Both the position numbers and the translations under genes were made by a program. A stretch of DNA of 64,000 nt, taken from contig NZ_BNJI01000001.1 of NCBI RefSeq assembly GCF_016587415.1, forward strand, positions 2,395,501-2,459,500. Reading direction: 5' to 3'. The notes beneath the pieces are model-generated. The model saw nothing but the letters and a program-made list of their open reading frames with translations, was not told the origin of the DNA and made no database searches. Shown one piece after another: positions 7,916 through 16,317 of this stretch (position 1 is the first letter of the stretch; every line of letters starts with the position of its first letter). This stretch comes from Ktedonobacter sp. SOSP1-85 (GTDB taxonomy: Bacteria > Chloroflexota > Ktedonobacteria > Ktedonobacterales > Ktedonobacteraceae).

Positions 7916-10358
7916 AGCTATCCTTCTCATGCACAAGAGGAGCACTTCCACGCCGCTTCAATTCGTCGCTCAAGCGCGCAGCCCCATCCTCATGGAGCAG
8001 GGCCATCGTCTCGCTCAACGGGCGCGCCACCACTTCATTCAGCGAGGTCGTCGCCTCAAGCTCTCGCATAACAACCTGGTCTGCGACCTCAAGCAGAGGG
8101 ACATGAGTATAGAAGCGTACCTGCCCATAACTCTTCTGCAAACGCTCCAGGCGAGCAATCACCTGCGCAAGCGCGTCTGCCAGTTCTGGCTGACGCTGCA
8201 CAAGCAAGCGCAAAATTTTGAAGAGAGCGTTGGTATCTTCACCGGCACGCAACGCCTTGCTAAGCGCTTGTGGCGTGAAGCGATACCGTAGATAACTGCG
8301 CTGAATGCCCGTGGCTTGCGCGAAACGCTCCAGCACCTTGATGAGGTTCCAGGCCGCCGGGTGAGCCGGAACTAGCACCTCCTGGGCGTCGACGACCACC
8401 AGCAGGCGCGTCAGGCGCCGTCTTCGTCCTCGCTCAAGCTCGCCAGGAACGCCGTTCCCCTGTAAGAGCCAGCAGCCCAGTGGTGTCAGGCGAAAAGCCA
8501 ACAACGCGCCATCAGGCGCACTTACAATATCGCAGATCCCCCACCAGTAGAGTGGCCCTTGAATTAACTGTGCCAGGTAGTGGTACTCTGCCCGCTGCCA
8601 ATCTTTAAACTGCGAGGGCTTGAGCGGTTTATCTGGATTGTCCTCCAGCCACCAGTGTGGGGAGGCAAAATAGCGCTGCCGCCGCTGGAGAAACAGGGGA
8701 TTCAGCCGATACACAAAGCGCGCGAAGGCTCCAAAATGCATCCACTGTCCAGGCGTCACCTGAGCCAAAAGCGAGACCAATAACTGGCGCGCCTCGCTAT
8801 TTTCAATCTCCAACTCGCCCATACGCAAGACCGGCTGACGCAACGCGTTCGCGCGACAGCGTAGGTCGACGCCATCTTCGCGCAACCCCAGCAACTCATC
8901 GGTGGAGGAGTGTTTTAGCCAGAGCATGAAGAGCTCCTGGGCCTCTTGCACCTGGGCCTCGCCCAGCAGTTTCTCTGCCAGCGAATCAGCAATATGCAGA
9001 CGGTTGCGATCATTGTCAGCACGCTGAAGCATATTGCCGCCACGCAGCAAGCGCAGCGCAAAACGCAGGAAGGTACGAGAGCGTGGCAAGCGTTCACGCA
9101 AGCGAGCGATGAGGCTTTCAGGCGGCTGATCGCTTGTGGACTGAAGCAAGAAGGAGCCATCTGAGGTACGTACCGTGCCTGTGAACTCTGCCAGCAGGGT
9201 ATCTGAGAAATCTAACCAGGCACTCTCCTCATCCAGACTTGTGCCATCAAGCAGGCGAGCAAGCAACAGCAACTCGGAGAGTAGGCGCAGAGGTTCCATG
9301 CTGCGTACGCGCGGCTGATCGTCGCGTTCAGAGCCTTCCTGAGCGCCTGCGGGCAGCGTATAGGGGGTCATGGGCACGGTTACCTTCAAGGCTGCTCGCA
9401 CCTCCAGGGGCACAAACCAGCCAATCTCAAGCTGACCGCTGCCCTGCGCTCCACGCGCAAGCGAGACACTATTCAGGCTGGTGCGGAAGAGCAATCCCTC
9501 ACTCTGAAGGGACACAAGCGCCTGCTGGTAGTGTGCGGGCTGCCCCAGCGAGAAACGATCATAGAGAGCGCGTAGCTCCTCATCGGGGATGGCTGATCCG
9601 TAGAGAGTTATCGCGGCCAGAAACTGGCGTAGGGGCTTCTCCAGGCTTGCCGCGACCTTTTTCACTGTTTCGGGACGCGCGACCTGCTCCAGCAAAACCT
9701 CAATCAGTTGGGGCTTATTCATATTCCCCGCCGTTATCGCATATGCACGCGCTATACTGCGTAGCTCGCTGATCCCCAATTGTGGGAGAATATGCTGCAT
9801 ACCCCCGACCTGCACCAGCGTGTGTTGCGGAGGCAATATCGGTCTGAAAGCGCCACCTGTGCGTGAGGAAGGCTTTTCTCGGGGAGCCTTACTCGTGGGA
9901 AGCTGAGCGGCGGCAGCATCGTTTACCAGGTCTTGCAAGCGTTCTTTCTGTGGTCTATTTTCCATAGCTGCTTGCGCGGCAAGCGTGCGGAAGAGCCCTG
10001 GATGGGCAAGCCACTCATATAACAGGGCGGCCGCGTGTTCGCACAGCGCCGTTGAGGGGGCCTCACAGGTACAGGAGCTCTGCCACTGCATTGCACCTTG
10101 CAGTTCTACTGTTACATAGTGACTGCCGGCATCAGGCTCGGGGAAAGAGAAGGCGTCTTCTTCCTCTGGACCCGGCTCGCTGGCTGAAGAGGCCGCGATT
10201 TCGACGATACCACTCAAGCGACCTTCGTCGCGCCTGGTCGCCTGTACCGCGTCCAGGCGCGCGTACTCCTGCCCACGTGTCGCCGCCGCCAGCCCGGCCA
10301 TGCTGATAATATCCGTGGCTCGCAGGCGCCGCAACGCGCCAGGTACTACATGTTCCAT
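7902..10358 (-). CDS. SWIM zinc-finger protein with C-terminal helicase-associated-like domain
   Basis: This 818-aa protein has a SWIM motif (CTC near residue 95, then CEH near 106; pattern CxCx(n)CxH), which binds zinc and usually DNA or proteins. A helical region HILPQLGISELRSIARAYAI (residues about 190-255) resembles a SAP-like fold. The C-terminal half (about 550-800) resembles the downstream partner: a winged-helix-like stretch (WWGICDIVSAPDGALLAFRL) then LLVVVDAQEVLVPAHPAAWN and YLRYRFTPQALSKALRAGED. The two proteins may be diverged paralogues acting as a pair. No nuclease or ATPase motif is apparent. It lies downstream of prmA-rsmE on the same strand. Confidence 0.75.
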   Translation of the reverse strand: MEHVVPGALRRLRATDIISMAGLAAATRGQEYARLDAVQATRRDEGRLSGIVEIAASSASEPGPEEEDAFSFPEPDAGSHYVTVELQGAMQWQSSCTCEAPSTALCEHAAALLYEWLAHPGLFRTLAAQAAMENRPQKERLQDLVNDAAAAQLPTSKAPREKPSSRTGGAFRPILPPQHTLVQVGGMQHILPQLGISELRSIARAYAITAGNMNKPQLIEVLLEQVARPETVKKVAASLEKPLRQFLAAITLYGSAIPDEELRALYDRFSLGQPAHYQQALVSLQSEGLLFRTSLNSVSLARGAQGSGQLEIGWFVPLEVRAALKVTVPMTPYTLPAGAQEGSERDDQPRVRSMEPLRLLSELLLLARLLDGTSLDEESAWLDFSDTLLAEFTGTVRTSDGSFLLQSTSDQPPESLIARLRERLPRSRTFLRFALRLLRGGNMLQRADNDRNRLHIADSLAEKLLGEAQVQEAQELFMLWLKHSSTDELLGLREDGVDLRCRANALRQPVLRMGELEIENSEARQLLVSLLAQVTPGQWMHFGAFARFVYRLNPLFLQRRQRYFASPHWWLEDNPDKPLKPSQFKDWQRAEYHYLAQLIQGPLYWWGICDIVSAPDGALLAFRLTPLGCWLLQGNGVPGELERGRRRRLTRLLVVVDAQEVLVPAHPAAWNLIKVLERFAQATGIQRSYLRYRFTPQALSKALRAGEDTNALFKILRLLVQRQPELADALAQVIARLERLQKSYGQVRFYTHVPLLEVADQVVMRELEATTSLNEVVARPLSETMALLHEDGAARLSDELKRRGSAPLVHEKDSYEAS

Positions 10359-10529
10359 GATTGGTTGCTCAAATACTCAACAGAAAGGTGAATAAAAGTG
10401 AACTGTATTAGATTATCTTAGCACGAGGTGCGCGTATGGTCAACAAAACAGGCACGCCGTTCATGCAGGTGCTGAACGGCTGCGTTCAATGGGTCAGTGT
10501 GTTCCATGCCCAGCCGGAGAAAATTGATC

Positions 10530-11345
10530 CTAGACGGGGAGCTGTTTGGTCGTCCCTCGGGAGCGTAGGGTTGTCTCGATTTCATACATGATATTGGCAA
10601 TTGAGGCAATGGCGGCAGTTTCGGCGCGTAGCACACGCTCACCCAGTGTCACAATCTTGGCGCCATGCCGGCGCGCCATCATGACTTCCTCAGCCATGAA
10701 GCCGCCCTCGGGACCGATAAAGAGCATAACGCGTAGGCGCTGCGTTGGCGCCTCCTCGTAGTTGGTCATGGCCTCACGCAAGACACTACGCAGCGTCTGT
10801 GTGCGCTCCTCCTCCCAAGGCATCAGCGCTAGCGTCCCTTCTGGTATATTACCAAGCACATGCATCAAGGGGCGTACAGGGAGCAATGTGGGAACGCGCG
10901 CGCGCCCACATTGCTCCGATGCCTCCTGAATAATGCGTAGCCAGCGTTTCTGCTTGGAGGCCCCTGCCTCCTCAAGGCCGGCGGTGGAGCGCTGGCAGGT
11001 GGTCGGAAGAAAGGCCGAAACACCCAGTTCTGTCCCCTTCTCCAGAATCCATTCAAAGCGCGCGGATTTGAGCATGCCCTGGCAGAGCATCACCTCTACT
11101 GGCGATTCGCTCTTTCCCCGCTGGCGCTCAAGAACTTCGACCACTACCTCACCACGCACACTCTTTTTGATGGTACAGAGCGTCTCCTCGCCGCTGTTGT
11201 CCAATAGCACCAGGCGCTCATCCAGGGCCAGGCGCAACACATCGCGCACCTGGTGCGCGACATTCTCGGGTAAGAGAATGGCCATGCCCTTCTGCCTGAG
11301 CAGCGCAGGCTCGACCTGCGCCTCTTCAATGAAGAAACGATGCAT
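10530..11345 (-). CDS. rsmE: 16S rRNA (uracil-1498-N3)-methyltransferase RsmE
   Basis: RsmE methylates U1498 of 16S rRNA with S-adenosylmethionine. The 271-aa protein has an N-terminal PUA-like domain (MHRFFIEEAQVEPALLRQKG) and a C-terminal SPOUT knot. Family motifs are EKGTELGVSAFLP, IIQEASEQCGR, LFIGPEGGF (near residue 210) and ERVLRAETAA (near 240). Length is slightly above the usual 240-250. It follows prmA on the same strand, a common pairing. The roughly 200-bp gap holds a tandem hairpin repeat. Confidence 0.95.
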   Translation of the reverse strand: MHRFFIEEAQVEPALLRQKGMAILLPENVAHQVRDVLRLALDERLVLLDNSGEETLCTIKKSVRGEVVVEVLERQRGKSESPVEVMLCQGMLKSARFEWILEKGTELGVSAFLPTTCQRSTAGLEEAGASKQKRWLRIIQEASEQCGRARVPTLLPVRPLMHVLGNIPEGTLALMPWEEERTQTLRSVLREAMTNYEEAPTQRLRVMLFIGPEGGFMAEEVMMARRHGAKIVTLGERVLRAETAAIASIANIMYEIETTLRSRGTTKQLPV

Positions 11346-11394
11346 ACAACCTCTTTATCTGTGTCCTAAAAGAGCCTCATCCCGTTGGATAGGA

Positions 11395-11540
11395 GAAAAA
11401 AATTTGTGGGGACACCCCATGCCCCGGCAGGAGGGAGACCCTCCTGCACCTCCCCTTTTTGGGAGAAGGGGGATTTTGTGGGGGACACCCCACTCCCCGG
11501 CAGGAGGGAGACCCTCCTGCACCTCCCCTTTTTGACAGCC
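11395..11540. repeat. Tandem hairpin repeat between prmA and rsmE
   Basis: Two copies of a unit of about 60-73 bp each read GGGGACACCCCAYKCCCCGG, then the hairpin CAGGAGGGAGACCCTCCTG, then CACCTCCCCTTTTT. The second copy ends 7 bp before the prmA stop. The layout of GC hairpin followed by TGCAC-CTCCCC-T-run is shared with the repeats at 12503-12716 and 63100-63199. Confidence 0.8.
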
Positions 11541-11546
11541 ATATGA

Positions 11547-12467
11547 CTAGGCGCGTTTGCGGAAGACGAGGGCTAGCCAGTCTTCGATCATGGTCTCTTC
11601 CACCAGTTCCAGGCCTGTCTCCAGGAGCGGGCCTTCGGCGTCTGGTCTGCGGGCCTCGATGATGCCGCTCACGACGAGCAGGCCGCCGGGCGCTACGGTT
11701 GTTGCGAGTTGTGGTGCGATGGCACCAATGACGTGGGCAATAATATTGGCAACGACGATATCGTACTGCCCCTTCATCTGCCCGGCGCTCTCGGGCGTCA
11801 GCTCGCCCAGTTCAACTTTGATCTGCTCTGCAAGTTCGTTTAAGGCTGCATTCTCGCTTGCGCTCTCGGTTGCGACACTACTATTATCGATGGCGTGAAT
11901 AAACTCAGCCCCCAGTTTGGCGGCGGCAATCGCCAAAATGCCAGAACCAGTGCCTACATCAAGAATACGCATGCCAGGCGTGACTCGTTTCTCCAGTTGC
12001 TCCAGGCACATGCGCGTGGTGGGATGCAGGCCGGTCCCAAAGGCCATGCCAGGGTCCAGTGTTAGCACAACCTCTTCGGGCTTGGGCGTATACTCGCGCC
12101 ACGAAGGGCGAATTACGAGCCGCTCACCGATAAGCGTTACATGATAGTACTCTTTCCAGGCGTTGGCCCAGTCTTCTTCGTTGACAGCACGCGTCTGGAG
12201 TTCTCCCACAAAATGGGCACCAATGCTGGCAAAGTGCCAGAGACCTTCACGCACCCGCTGGCTGATCTCCTCTTCGGTCCCGTCAATGGGCGTATAGGCA
12301 TGTACCTGTACAGGCTCTCCCTGGCGCACGCGATACGCCTGCCCATCCTCAAGCAGCTCAATCGGGTCCTCAATCACAATCCCCTCGGTTGTATAGCGGC
12401 TGAGCAGCTCGCTTACCGATTCGACAGCGTCGGGATGAGTTGTAACAGTCAATTCTAACCAATGCAT
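11547..12467 (-). CDS. prmA: Ribosomal protein L11 methyltransferase PrmA
   Basis: PrmA trimethylates amino groups of ribosomal protein L11. The chosen start is ATG 12467 (MHWLELTVTTHPDAVESVSE), giving 306 aa, the family length. An upstream extension would only translate repeat DNA. The N-terminal L11-recognition domain is followed by a Rossmann methyltransferase domain with VLDPGMAFGTGLHPTTRMCL, then RILDVGTGSGILAIAAAKLG near residue 165 and VVANIIAHVI. It heads the minus-strand series prmA, rsmE, SWIM protein, helicase-associated protein. Confidence 0.95.
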   Translation of the reverse strand: MHWLELTVTTHPDAVESVSELLSRYTTEGIVIEDPIELLEDGQAYRVRQGEPVQVHAYTPIDGTEEEISQRVREGLWHFASIGAHFVGELQTRAVNEEDWANAWKEYYHVTLIGERLVIRPSWREYTPKPEEVVLTLDPGMAFGTGLHPTTRMCLEQLEKRVTPGMRILDVGTGSGILAIAAAKLGAEFIHAIDNSSVATESASENAALNELAEQIKVELGELTPESAGQMKGQYDIVVANIIAHVIGAIAPQLATTVAPGGLLVVSGIIEARRPDAEGPLLETGLELVEETMIEDWLALVFRKRA

Positions 12468-12502
12468 AACAGTTTTTCTTGCCTCATCATTACTAGTATT
12501 CT

Positions 12503-12716
12503 GTTCAATTTCGTTTGAAAGGGATGCATCCCGCCTGCGGCGGGAGGGGAAGAAACGCAGAGGGGCTGACGCCCCTCTGCACTCCCCGCTTTTCTTTTTC
12601 AGGGGAATGGGACACAGTGGAGCTGACATTCCTCTGCACTCCCCGCTTTTCCCTTTTTAAGGGGAGGATCGCAGTGAAGCTGATATCCCACTGCACTCCC
12701 CGCTTTTCTTTTTCAC
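12503..12716. repeat. Dispersed repeat (copy 1) with three tandem hairpin units
   Basis: GTTCAATTTCGTTTGAAAGG then GATGCATCCCGCCTGCGGCGGG begins a block of about 98 bp nearly identical to 63100-63199. Its hairpin GAGGGGCTGACGCCCCTC is followed by TGCACTCCCCGCTTTTC. Two further, more diverged units (ACAGTGGAGCTGACATTCCT and GCAGTGAAGCTGATATCCCA, each followed by CTGCACTCCCCGCTTTT) run to 12716. The block fills the gap between the GNAT gene and prmA. Confidence 0.85.
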
Positions 12717-12735
12717 CTGCACACTACATCGCCTA

Positions 12736-13650
12736 TCATACTTTTGTGCTTGCGGGGACCAGGTCCAGGGCGTAGTACGCATAGGTGCGCGCGACGCGAA
12801 AGCCACAGGAGCGATAGAGCTGGAGCGCGGGCGTGTTGTCAGTCTCCACGTCCAGGGTGATCACCTTCTGCTCGCGCTCAGGAATGTCACGCAGCACAGA
12901 CTCTAACATCTGGCGCCCATAACCACGCCCCCGGTACGCGGGAATGACCCCAACGCTATAGATGCCGATGCGTCCCTCGGCCTCATGGATATCCAGGCGC
13001 AAGCAGCCAACCGGTTCGCGACAACTTACCTCGCCCTCGCCAAAGGTCGCCAGGTAGAAGCGAAACTTGGGATTATGCCAGAAGAGCGTCACGAGGGGGC
13101 GCCTGCGCTCAACCGTTTCACCAAAGCTCGTCGAGACCGCCTGCAAATAGCCCTCTAGATCATCATCCTCCGCCTGGCGCACCAGCAAACGATCATCGAG
13201 CACATAGTGATCTTGAAACTGCTGTAAGATCATCTCGTGCTCAGCCATTTCAAGGCGCGCACCAGTCGAAGCGATGAAGGCCTTCCCGCTCTCCGATCCC
13301 TGCTCAGTAATCAGGAGCAGCCTGGCGATATCCTGTTGCTCACACTCCAGTCGGGCCGCGGCCAGGAGCTGGCGAAAAATACCTCTCCGGCGGTACGCGG
13401 GATGAACCATACCCGTTACCTCGCGCACACTCGCTCCCAACCCTTCAACTCCCAGGTAGCCAACCAGGAGAGCATCCTCATAGTACAGGAAGCTCTGGCA
13501 GAGTAAGCCAGCTGGATGACGCAAATCGCCCACGTTCACCCTCACCCACGACTGATCGTGCTGATAACAGAGTTCCATAAGGTGCGTGACAGCGTTCAAT
13601 TCGTCTTCTGTCAGACCGCGCCTTTTCACCAGGCCAGAGTATTGCTGCAT
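12736..13650 (-). CDS. Tandem GNAT N-acetyltransferase
   Basis: This 304-aa protein has two GNAT folds. The first (residues about 10-150) carries the acetyl-CoA motif VTGMVHPAYRRRGIFRQLLA near residue 87. The second (about 155-300) has IYSVGVIPAYRGRGYGRQML near 235 and ends with the NTPALQLYRSCGFR motif of GNAT enzymes. The double arrangement resembles mycothiol synthase-type acetyltransferases and GNATs of unknown substrate. With no thiol-biosynthesis neighbours I leave the substrate open. Confidence 0.85.
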   Translation of the reverse strand: MQQYSGLVKRRGLTEDELNAVTHLMELCYQHDQSWVRVNVGDLRHPAGLLCQSFLYYEDALLVGYLGVEGLGASVREVTGMVHPAYRRRGIFRQLLAAARLECEQQDIARLLLITEQGSESGKAFIASTGARLEMAEHEMILQQFQDHYVLDDRLLVRQAEDDDLEGYLQAVSTSFGETVERRRPLVTLFWHNPKFRFYLATFGEGEVSCREPVGCLRLDIHEAEGRIGIYSVGVIPAYRGRGYGRQMLESVLRDIPEREQKVITLDVETDNTPALQLYRSCGFRVARTYAYYALDLVPASTKV

Positions 13651-13673
13651 CCAGATCTCTTTCTTTTTCTATA

Positions 13674-13776
13674 GATCTTATTCCGAAACCCAACCCCCAT
13701 TCGGGGCAGGCGCCACTGGCGTGTCTAGCGCTTCCCCATTCGGGGACAAGCGCGCTCAGGGGGTTCGGAGAAGAAG
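13674..13776 (+). repeat. Dispersed repeat family A, copy 1
   Basis: GATCTTATTCCGAAACCCAA starts a block of about 100 bp that contains TCTAGCGCTTCCCCATTCGG and ends CGCTCAGGGGGTTCGGAGAA. The ends are inverted (CCGAAACCC against GGGTTCGG), and internal CCCATTCGGGG stems occur twice. Other copies are at 25467, 51150 and, inverted, 54675. It lies between the GNAT gene start and the mutase stop. Confidence 0.85.
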
Positions 13777-13888
13777 ACATATACAAAGGGCGCAAGACAT
13801 TGTACCACTCCAGATCAAACAGGTACACCGTCTTACGCCCCTGGTTCTCACCGCTGTTCACGCTGCCGACATGCATACAACTGGCATG

Positions 13889-15619
13889 CTAGAAGACAGC
13901 GGGCTCCATATAATCGCCAAAGACGTCGCGGAAGACATCCATGATCTCACCAAGCGTGGCGTAAGATTTTACCGCCTCAAGGATGGCAGGCATAGTATTC
14001 TCAGTGCCTTCAGCGACACGCTTCAGATTCTCCAAAGCCCGCTGTGTCGCCTGATTGTTACGCTCGTGGCGCACGCGTGCCAGCCGCGCGATCTGGGCTT
14101 TTTCGCCCTCGTAGTCCACGTAGAGCGTCGGTACCTTGATATGCTCTTCGATGGCGTAATCATTCACGCCCACAATCGTGCGCTTATGCTGATCGATCTC
14201 CTGCTGATAGCGATAGGCGGACTCGGCGATCTCGCGCTGGAAGAAGCCATTCTGGATACATGCCAGCACGCCACCCAGGGCATCGATGCGCTCAATATAC
14301 TCCAGCGCGGCCTTCTCGGTGCGCTCGGTCAATTCCTCAAGGAAGTATGAGCCACCCAGGGGATCAATAGTATTGGTCACGCCACTCTCAGAAGCGATGA
14401 CCTGCTGCGTGCGTAAGGCGATCAGGGCCGCGCTCTCTGTGGGTAGAGCCAGGGCCTCGTCAAGCGAGTTGGTATGCAACGAGTTGGTGCCACCCAGGAC
14501 CGCTGCCAGGGCCTGAATAGTGGTGCGGATAATGTTATTTTCAGGCTGCTGGGCCGTGAGGGAGACGCCCGCCGTCTGCGCATGACAGCGCAACATCATG
14601 GAGCGTGGGTCCTTCGCGCCATAGCGCTCCTTCATCAAGCGCGCCCAAAGCCTGCGGCCAGCGCGGAACTTGGCGATCTCCTCAAAGAAGTCATTATGCA
14701 CATCAAAGAAGAAGGAGAGCCTGGGCGCGAACTCATCGATCTTCAGGCCACGCGCCAGGGCGGCATCAACATATGCCAGGCCATCGGCCAGGGTAAAGGC
14801 CAGCTCCTGCACAGCGGTCGCGCCCGCCTCGCGGATATGGTAGCCGCTGATGCTGATGGTATTCCAGCGCGGCATATGGCGCGTGCCAAACTCGATGGTA
14901 TCTGTCACCAGGCGCATCGAGGGTTCTGGCGGGAAGAGAAACTCCTTCTGCGCGATATACTCCTTCAGGATATCGTTCTGGAGCGTGCCTCCCAGTTGCG
15001 CCATAGAGAAGCCGCGCTTCTCGGCGTTCGCGATATACATGGCCCAGATGGCCGAGGCAGGACTATTGATGGTCATAGAGGTGGTGATTTTATCCAGGGG
15101 CAACCCCTCGAAGAGAACCTCCATATCCGCAAGCGAGGAGATGGCGACGCCACACTTGCCAAACTCGCCCGCCGCCAGAGGATGATCGGTATCATAGCCG
15201 TAGAGGGTCGCCATATCGAAGGCCACCGAGAGGCCTGTCTGACCCTGCTGCAATAAATACTTAAAACGCTTATTGGTATCTTCAGCGGTGCCAAAGCCCG
15301 CGAACATGCGCATGGTCCACGGCTTGGCGCGATACATGGTTGGCTGAACGCCACGCGTATAGGGATAGGCGCCGGGATAGCCTAGATCGCGCTGATAATC
15401 CAGTCCCCGCACATCCCCAGGTGTATAGAGTCGCTCGATAGGCACACCAGAGGTGGTGATAAGGTTGTCTTGCTCGGGGATGCGCTCCACCGACTTCTTG
15501 ACGAGGCCCTCTTCCCATTGTGTGCGTTGCACGTGCAAACGGTCAAGTTCTTCTTTATCAAAGAGCGTCCCTTGTTCGACCTCAGGCAACTCTGGCTCTG
15601 TCGATTTCTGTTCAAGCAT
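13889..15619 (-). CDS. Methylmalonyl-CoA mutase large subunit, catalytic domain only
   Basis: The enzyme family interconverts methylmalonyl-CoA and succinyl-CoA, or related branched acyl-CoAs, using adenosylcobalamin. This 576-aa protein ([20 protein letters not shown]) contains the TIM-barrel substrate domain: [30 protein letters not shown], the [20 protein letters not shown] region, [14 protein letters not shown] and NIISGYH-like [14 protein letters not shown]. It ends at GDYMEPAVF, so the B12-binding domain (DxHxxG) is absent and must come from a separate subunit not in this window. Variants of this split form include isobutyryl- and ethylmalonyl-type mutases, so the exact acyl-CoA is uncertain. 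Confidence 0.9.
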   Translation of the reverse strand: MLEQKSTEPELPEVEQGTLFDKEELDRLHVQRTQWEEGLVKKSVERIPEQDNLITTSGVPIERLYTPGDVRGLDYQRDLGYPGAYPYTRGVQPTMYRAKPWTMRMFAGFGTAEDTNKRFKYLLQQGQTGLSVAFDMATLYGYDTDHPLAAGEFGKCGVAISSLADMEVLFEGLPLDKITTSMTINSPASAIWAMYIANAEKRGFSMAQLGGTLQNDILKEYIAQKEFLFPPEPSMRLVTDTIEFGTRHMPRWNTISISGYHIREAGATAVQELAFTLADGLAYVDAALARGLKIDEFAPRLSFFFDVHNDFFEEIAKFRAGRRLWARLMKERYGAKDPRSMMLRCHAQTAGVSLTAQQPENNIIRTTIQALAAVLGGTNSLHTNSLDEALALPTESAALIALRTQQVIASESGVTNTIDPLGGSYFLEELTERTEKAALEYIERIDALGGVLACIQNGFFQREIAESAYRYQQEIDQHKRTIVGVNDYAIEEHIKVPTLYVDYEGEKAQIARLARVRHERNNQATQRALENLKRVAEGTENTMPAILEAVKSYATLGEIMDVFRDVFGDYMEPAVF

Positions 15620-15763
15620 CTTCGCAAGCTCTCCTCATATGCATAAAGGCAATGGCATATTTGAAACGCAGATAGACGATTCATTTCATAGTTGTAACAT
15701 CCCTATTGTACCATACGCCTCAGGCAAGAAGATGTAGGGGTATCCCCTTTCGCGCCTGCGGCG
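15620..15763. other. Upstream region of the mutase gene
   Basis: This is a short AT-rich stretch upstream of the minus-strand mutase. No cobalamin riboswitch motif was recognised. It ends in the GC-rich CGCGCCTGCGGCGCTC stretch that flanks the giant hairpin. Confidence 0.3.
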
Positions 15764-15832
15764 CTCAGGGTGGGAGTATGTGATGGTGGGCCTGGCTTCG
15801 CCAGGCCCACCATCACATACTCCCACCCTGAG
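15764..15832. repeat. Giant perfect hairpin in a divergent intergenic region
   Basis: Two perfect 33-nt arms flank a TTC loop. The left arm begins CTCAGGGTGGGAGTATGTGA. It lies between the divergent mutase and MFS genes, so termination of a neighbouring coding transcript is not an obvious role. It is preceded by the CGCGCCTGCGGCGCTC stretch also seen beside 1105. Confidence 0.85.
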
Positions 15833-15891
15833 GCAGAGCCTTTAAGGGTAAGAGAGATAGGCTGCGAGCCGGAAGGGGCCAGAAATAGCGC

Positions 15892-15920
15892 TTGACTTGC
15901 AACTGAGGGCATGTTATTCT
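15892..15920 (+). promoter_or_regulatory. Sigma-70-type promoter for the MFS transporter leader
   Basis: TTGACT (15892-15897), a 17-bp spacer and TATTCT (15915-15920) form a good housekeeping promoter on the plus strand. Starting here, the transcript would carry a leader of nearly 390 nt before the MFS start at 16318. Confidence 0.6.
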
Positions 15921-15927
15921 CAAGTAT

Positions 15928-16317
15928 ATGACGAGACAGCATATGCGTCAGGTCACCGCGCGCGCCAGCGCCGGGCGACTGGCCCATCATCACCTCATTC
16001 CATCAATCCTCGGCCATGTGGTGGCCGCATAAGCCTGGCGTAGCGCTTATGCGGCGAGAAGTAGCGCCGAGCCTCCACTCTCAGGACATTCCTGTTCTGC
16101 GGTAGATTCTGCTGCCTTTGGCATGGCTACTTTTTCGTCCTCTGTTCCTTTGCCTTTTCCTGCCCTTCCATGAGACATCGCGTGTGCTCTATGCTGCCCT
16201 TGTCCGTGTAGCCATCCGCGCCAGGTACTCTCTCACGTCTGTTGACTTGCTTTCACAAGAGGGACCCATTGTAGTTTGCTTTTACTTGTTATCTCATGAG
16301 AGGGAGTTCCTGAACCT
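15928..16317 (+). promoter_or_regulatory. Long, possibly structured 5' leader of the MFS gene
   Basis: The leader contains a strong stem-loop GCCGCATAAGC/GCTTATGCGGC (about 16022-16053) directly after CGGCCATGTGGTGGCCG, itself able to fold. It matches no riboswitch consensus I know (cobalamin, TPP, FMN, SAM, guanidine, M-box were considered). A 67-codon ORF at 16118-16321 in this leader overlaps the MFS start, but its composition is not convincing. Confidence 0.35.

Noticed and set aside
11395..12716. CRISPR array from the tandem repeats
   Set aside because: Units are 45-75 bp with internal hairpins and related rather than unique spacers; no cas genes.
14474..15256. Long antisense ORF inside the mutase gene
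   Set aside because: It has no family likeness and follows from the codon bias of the real gene on the other strand. The same applies to 55946-56803 inside gyrA and 27863-28372 inside ppdK.
13889..15619. Cobalamin riboswitch upstream of, or control of, the mutase gene
   Set aside because: No B12-box or GCCACTG-type core was seen in 15620-15760 or within the leader of the divergent MFS gene.
15703..15993. 96-codon ORF on the minus strand over the hairpin
   Set aside because: It translates through the palindrome, has no ribosome site and resembles no family.
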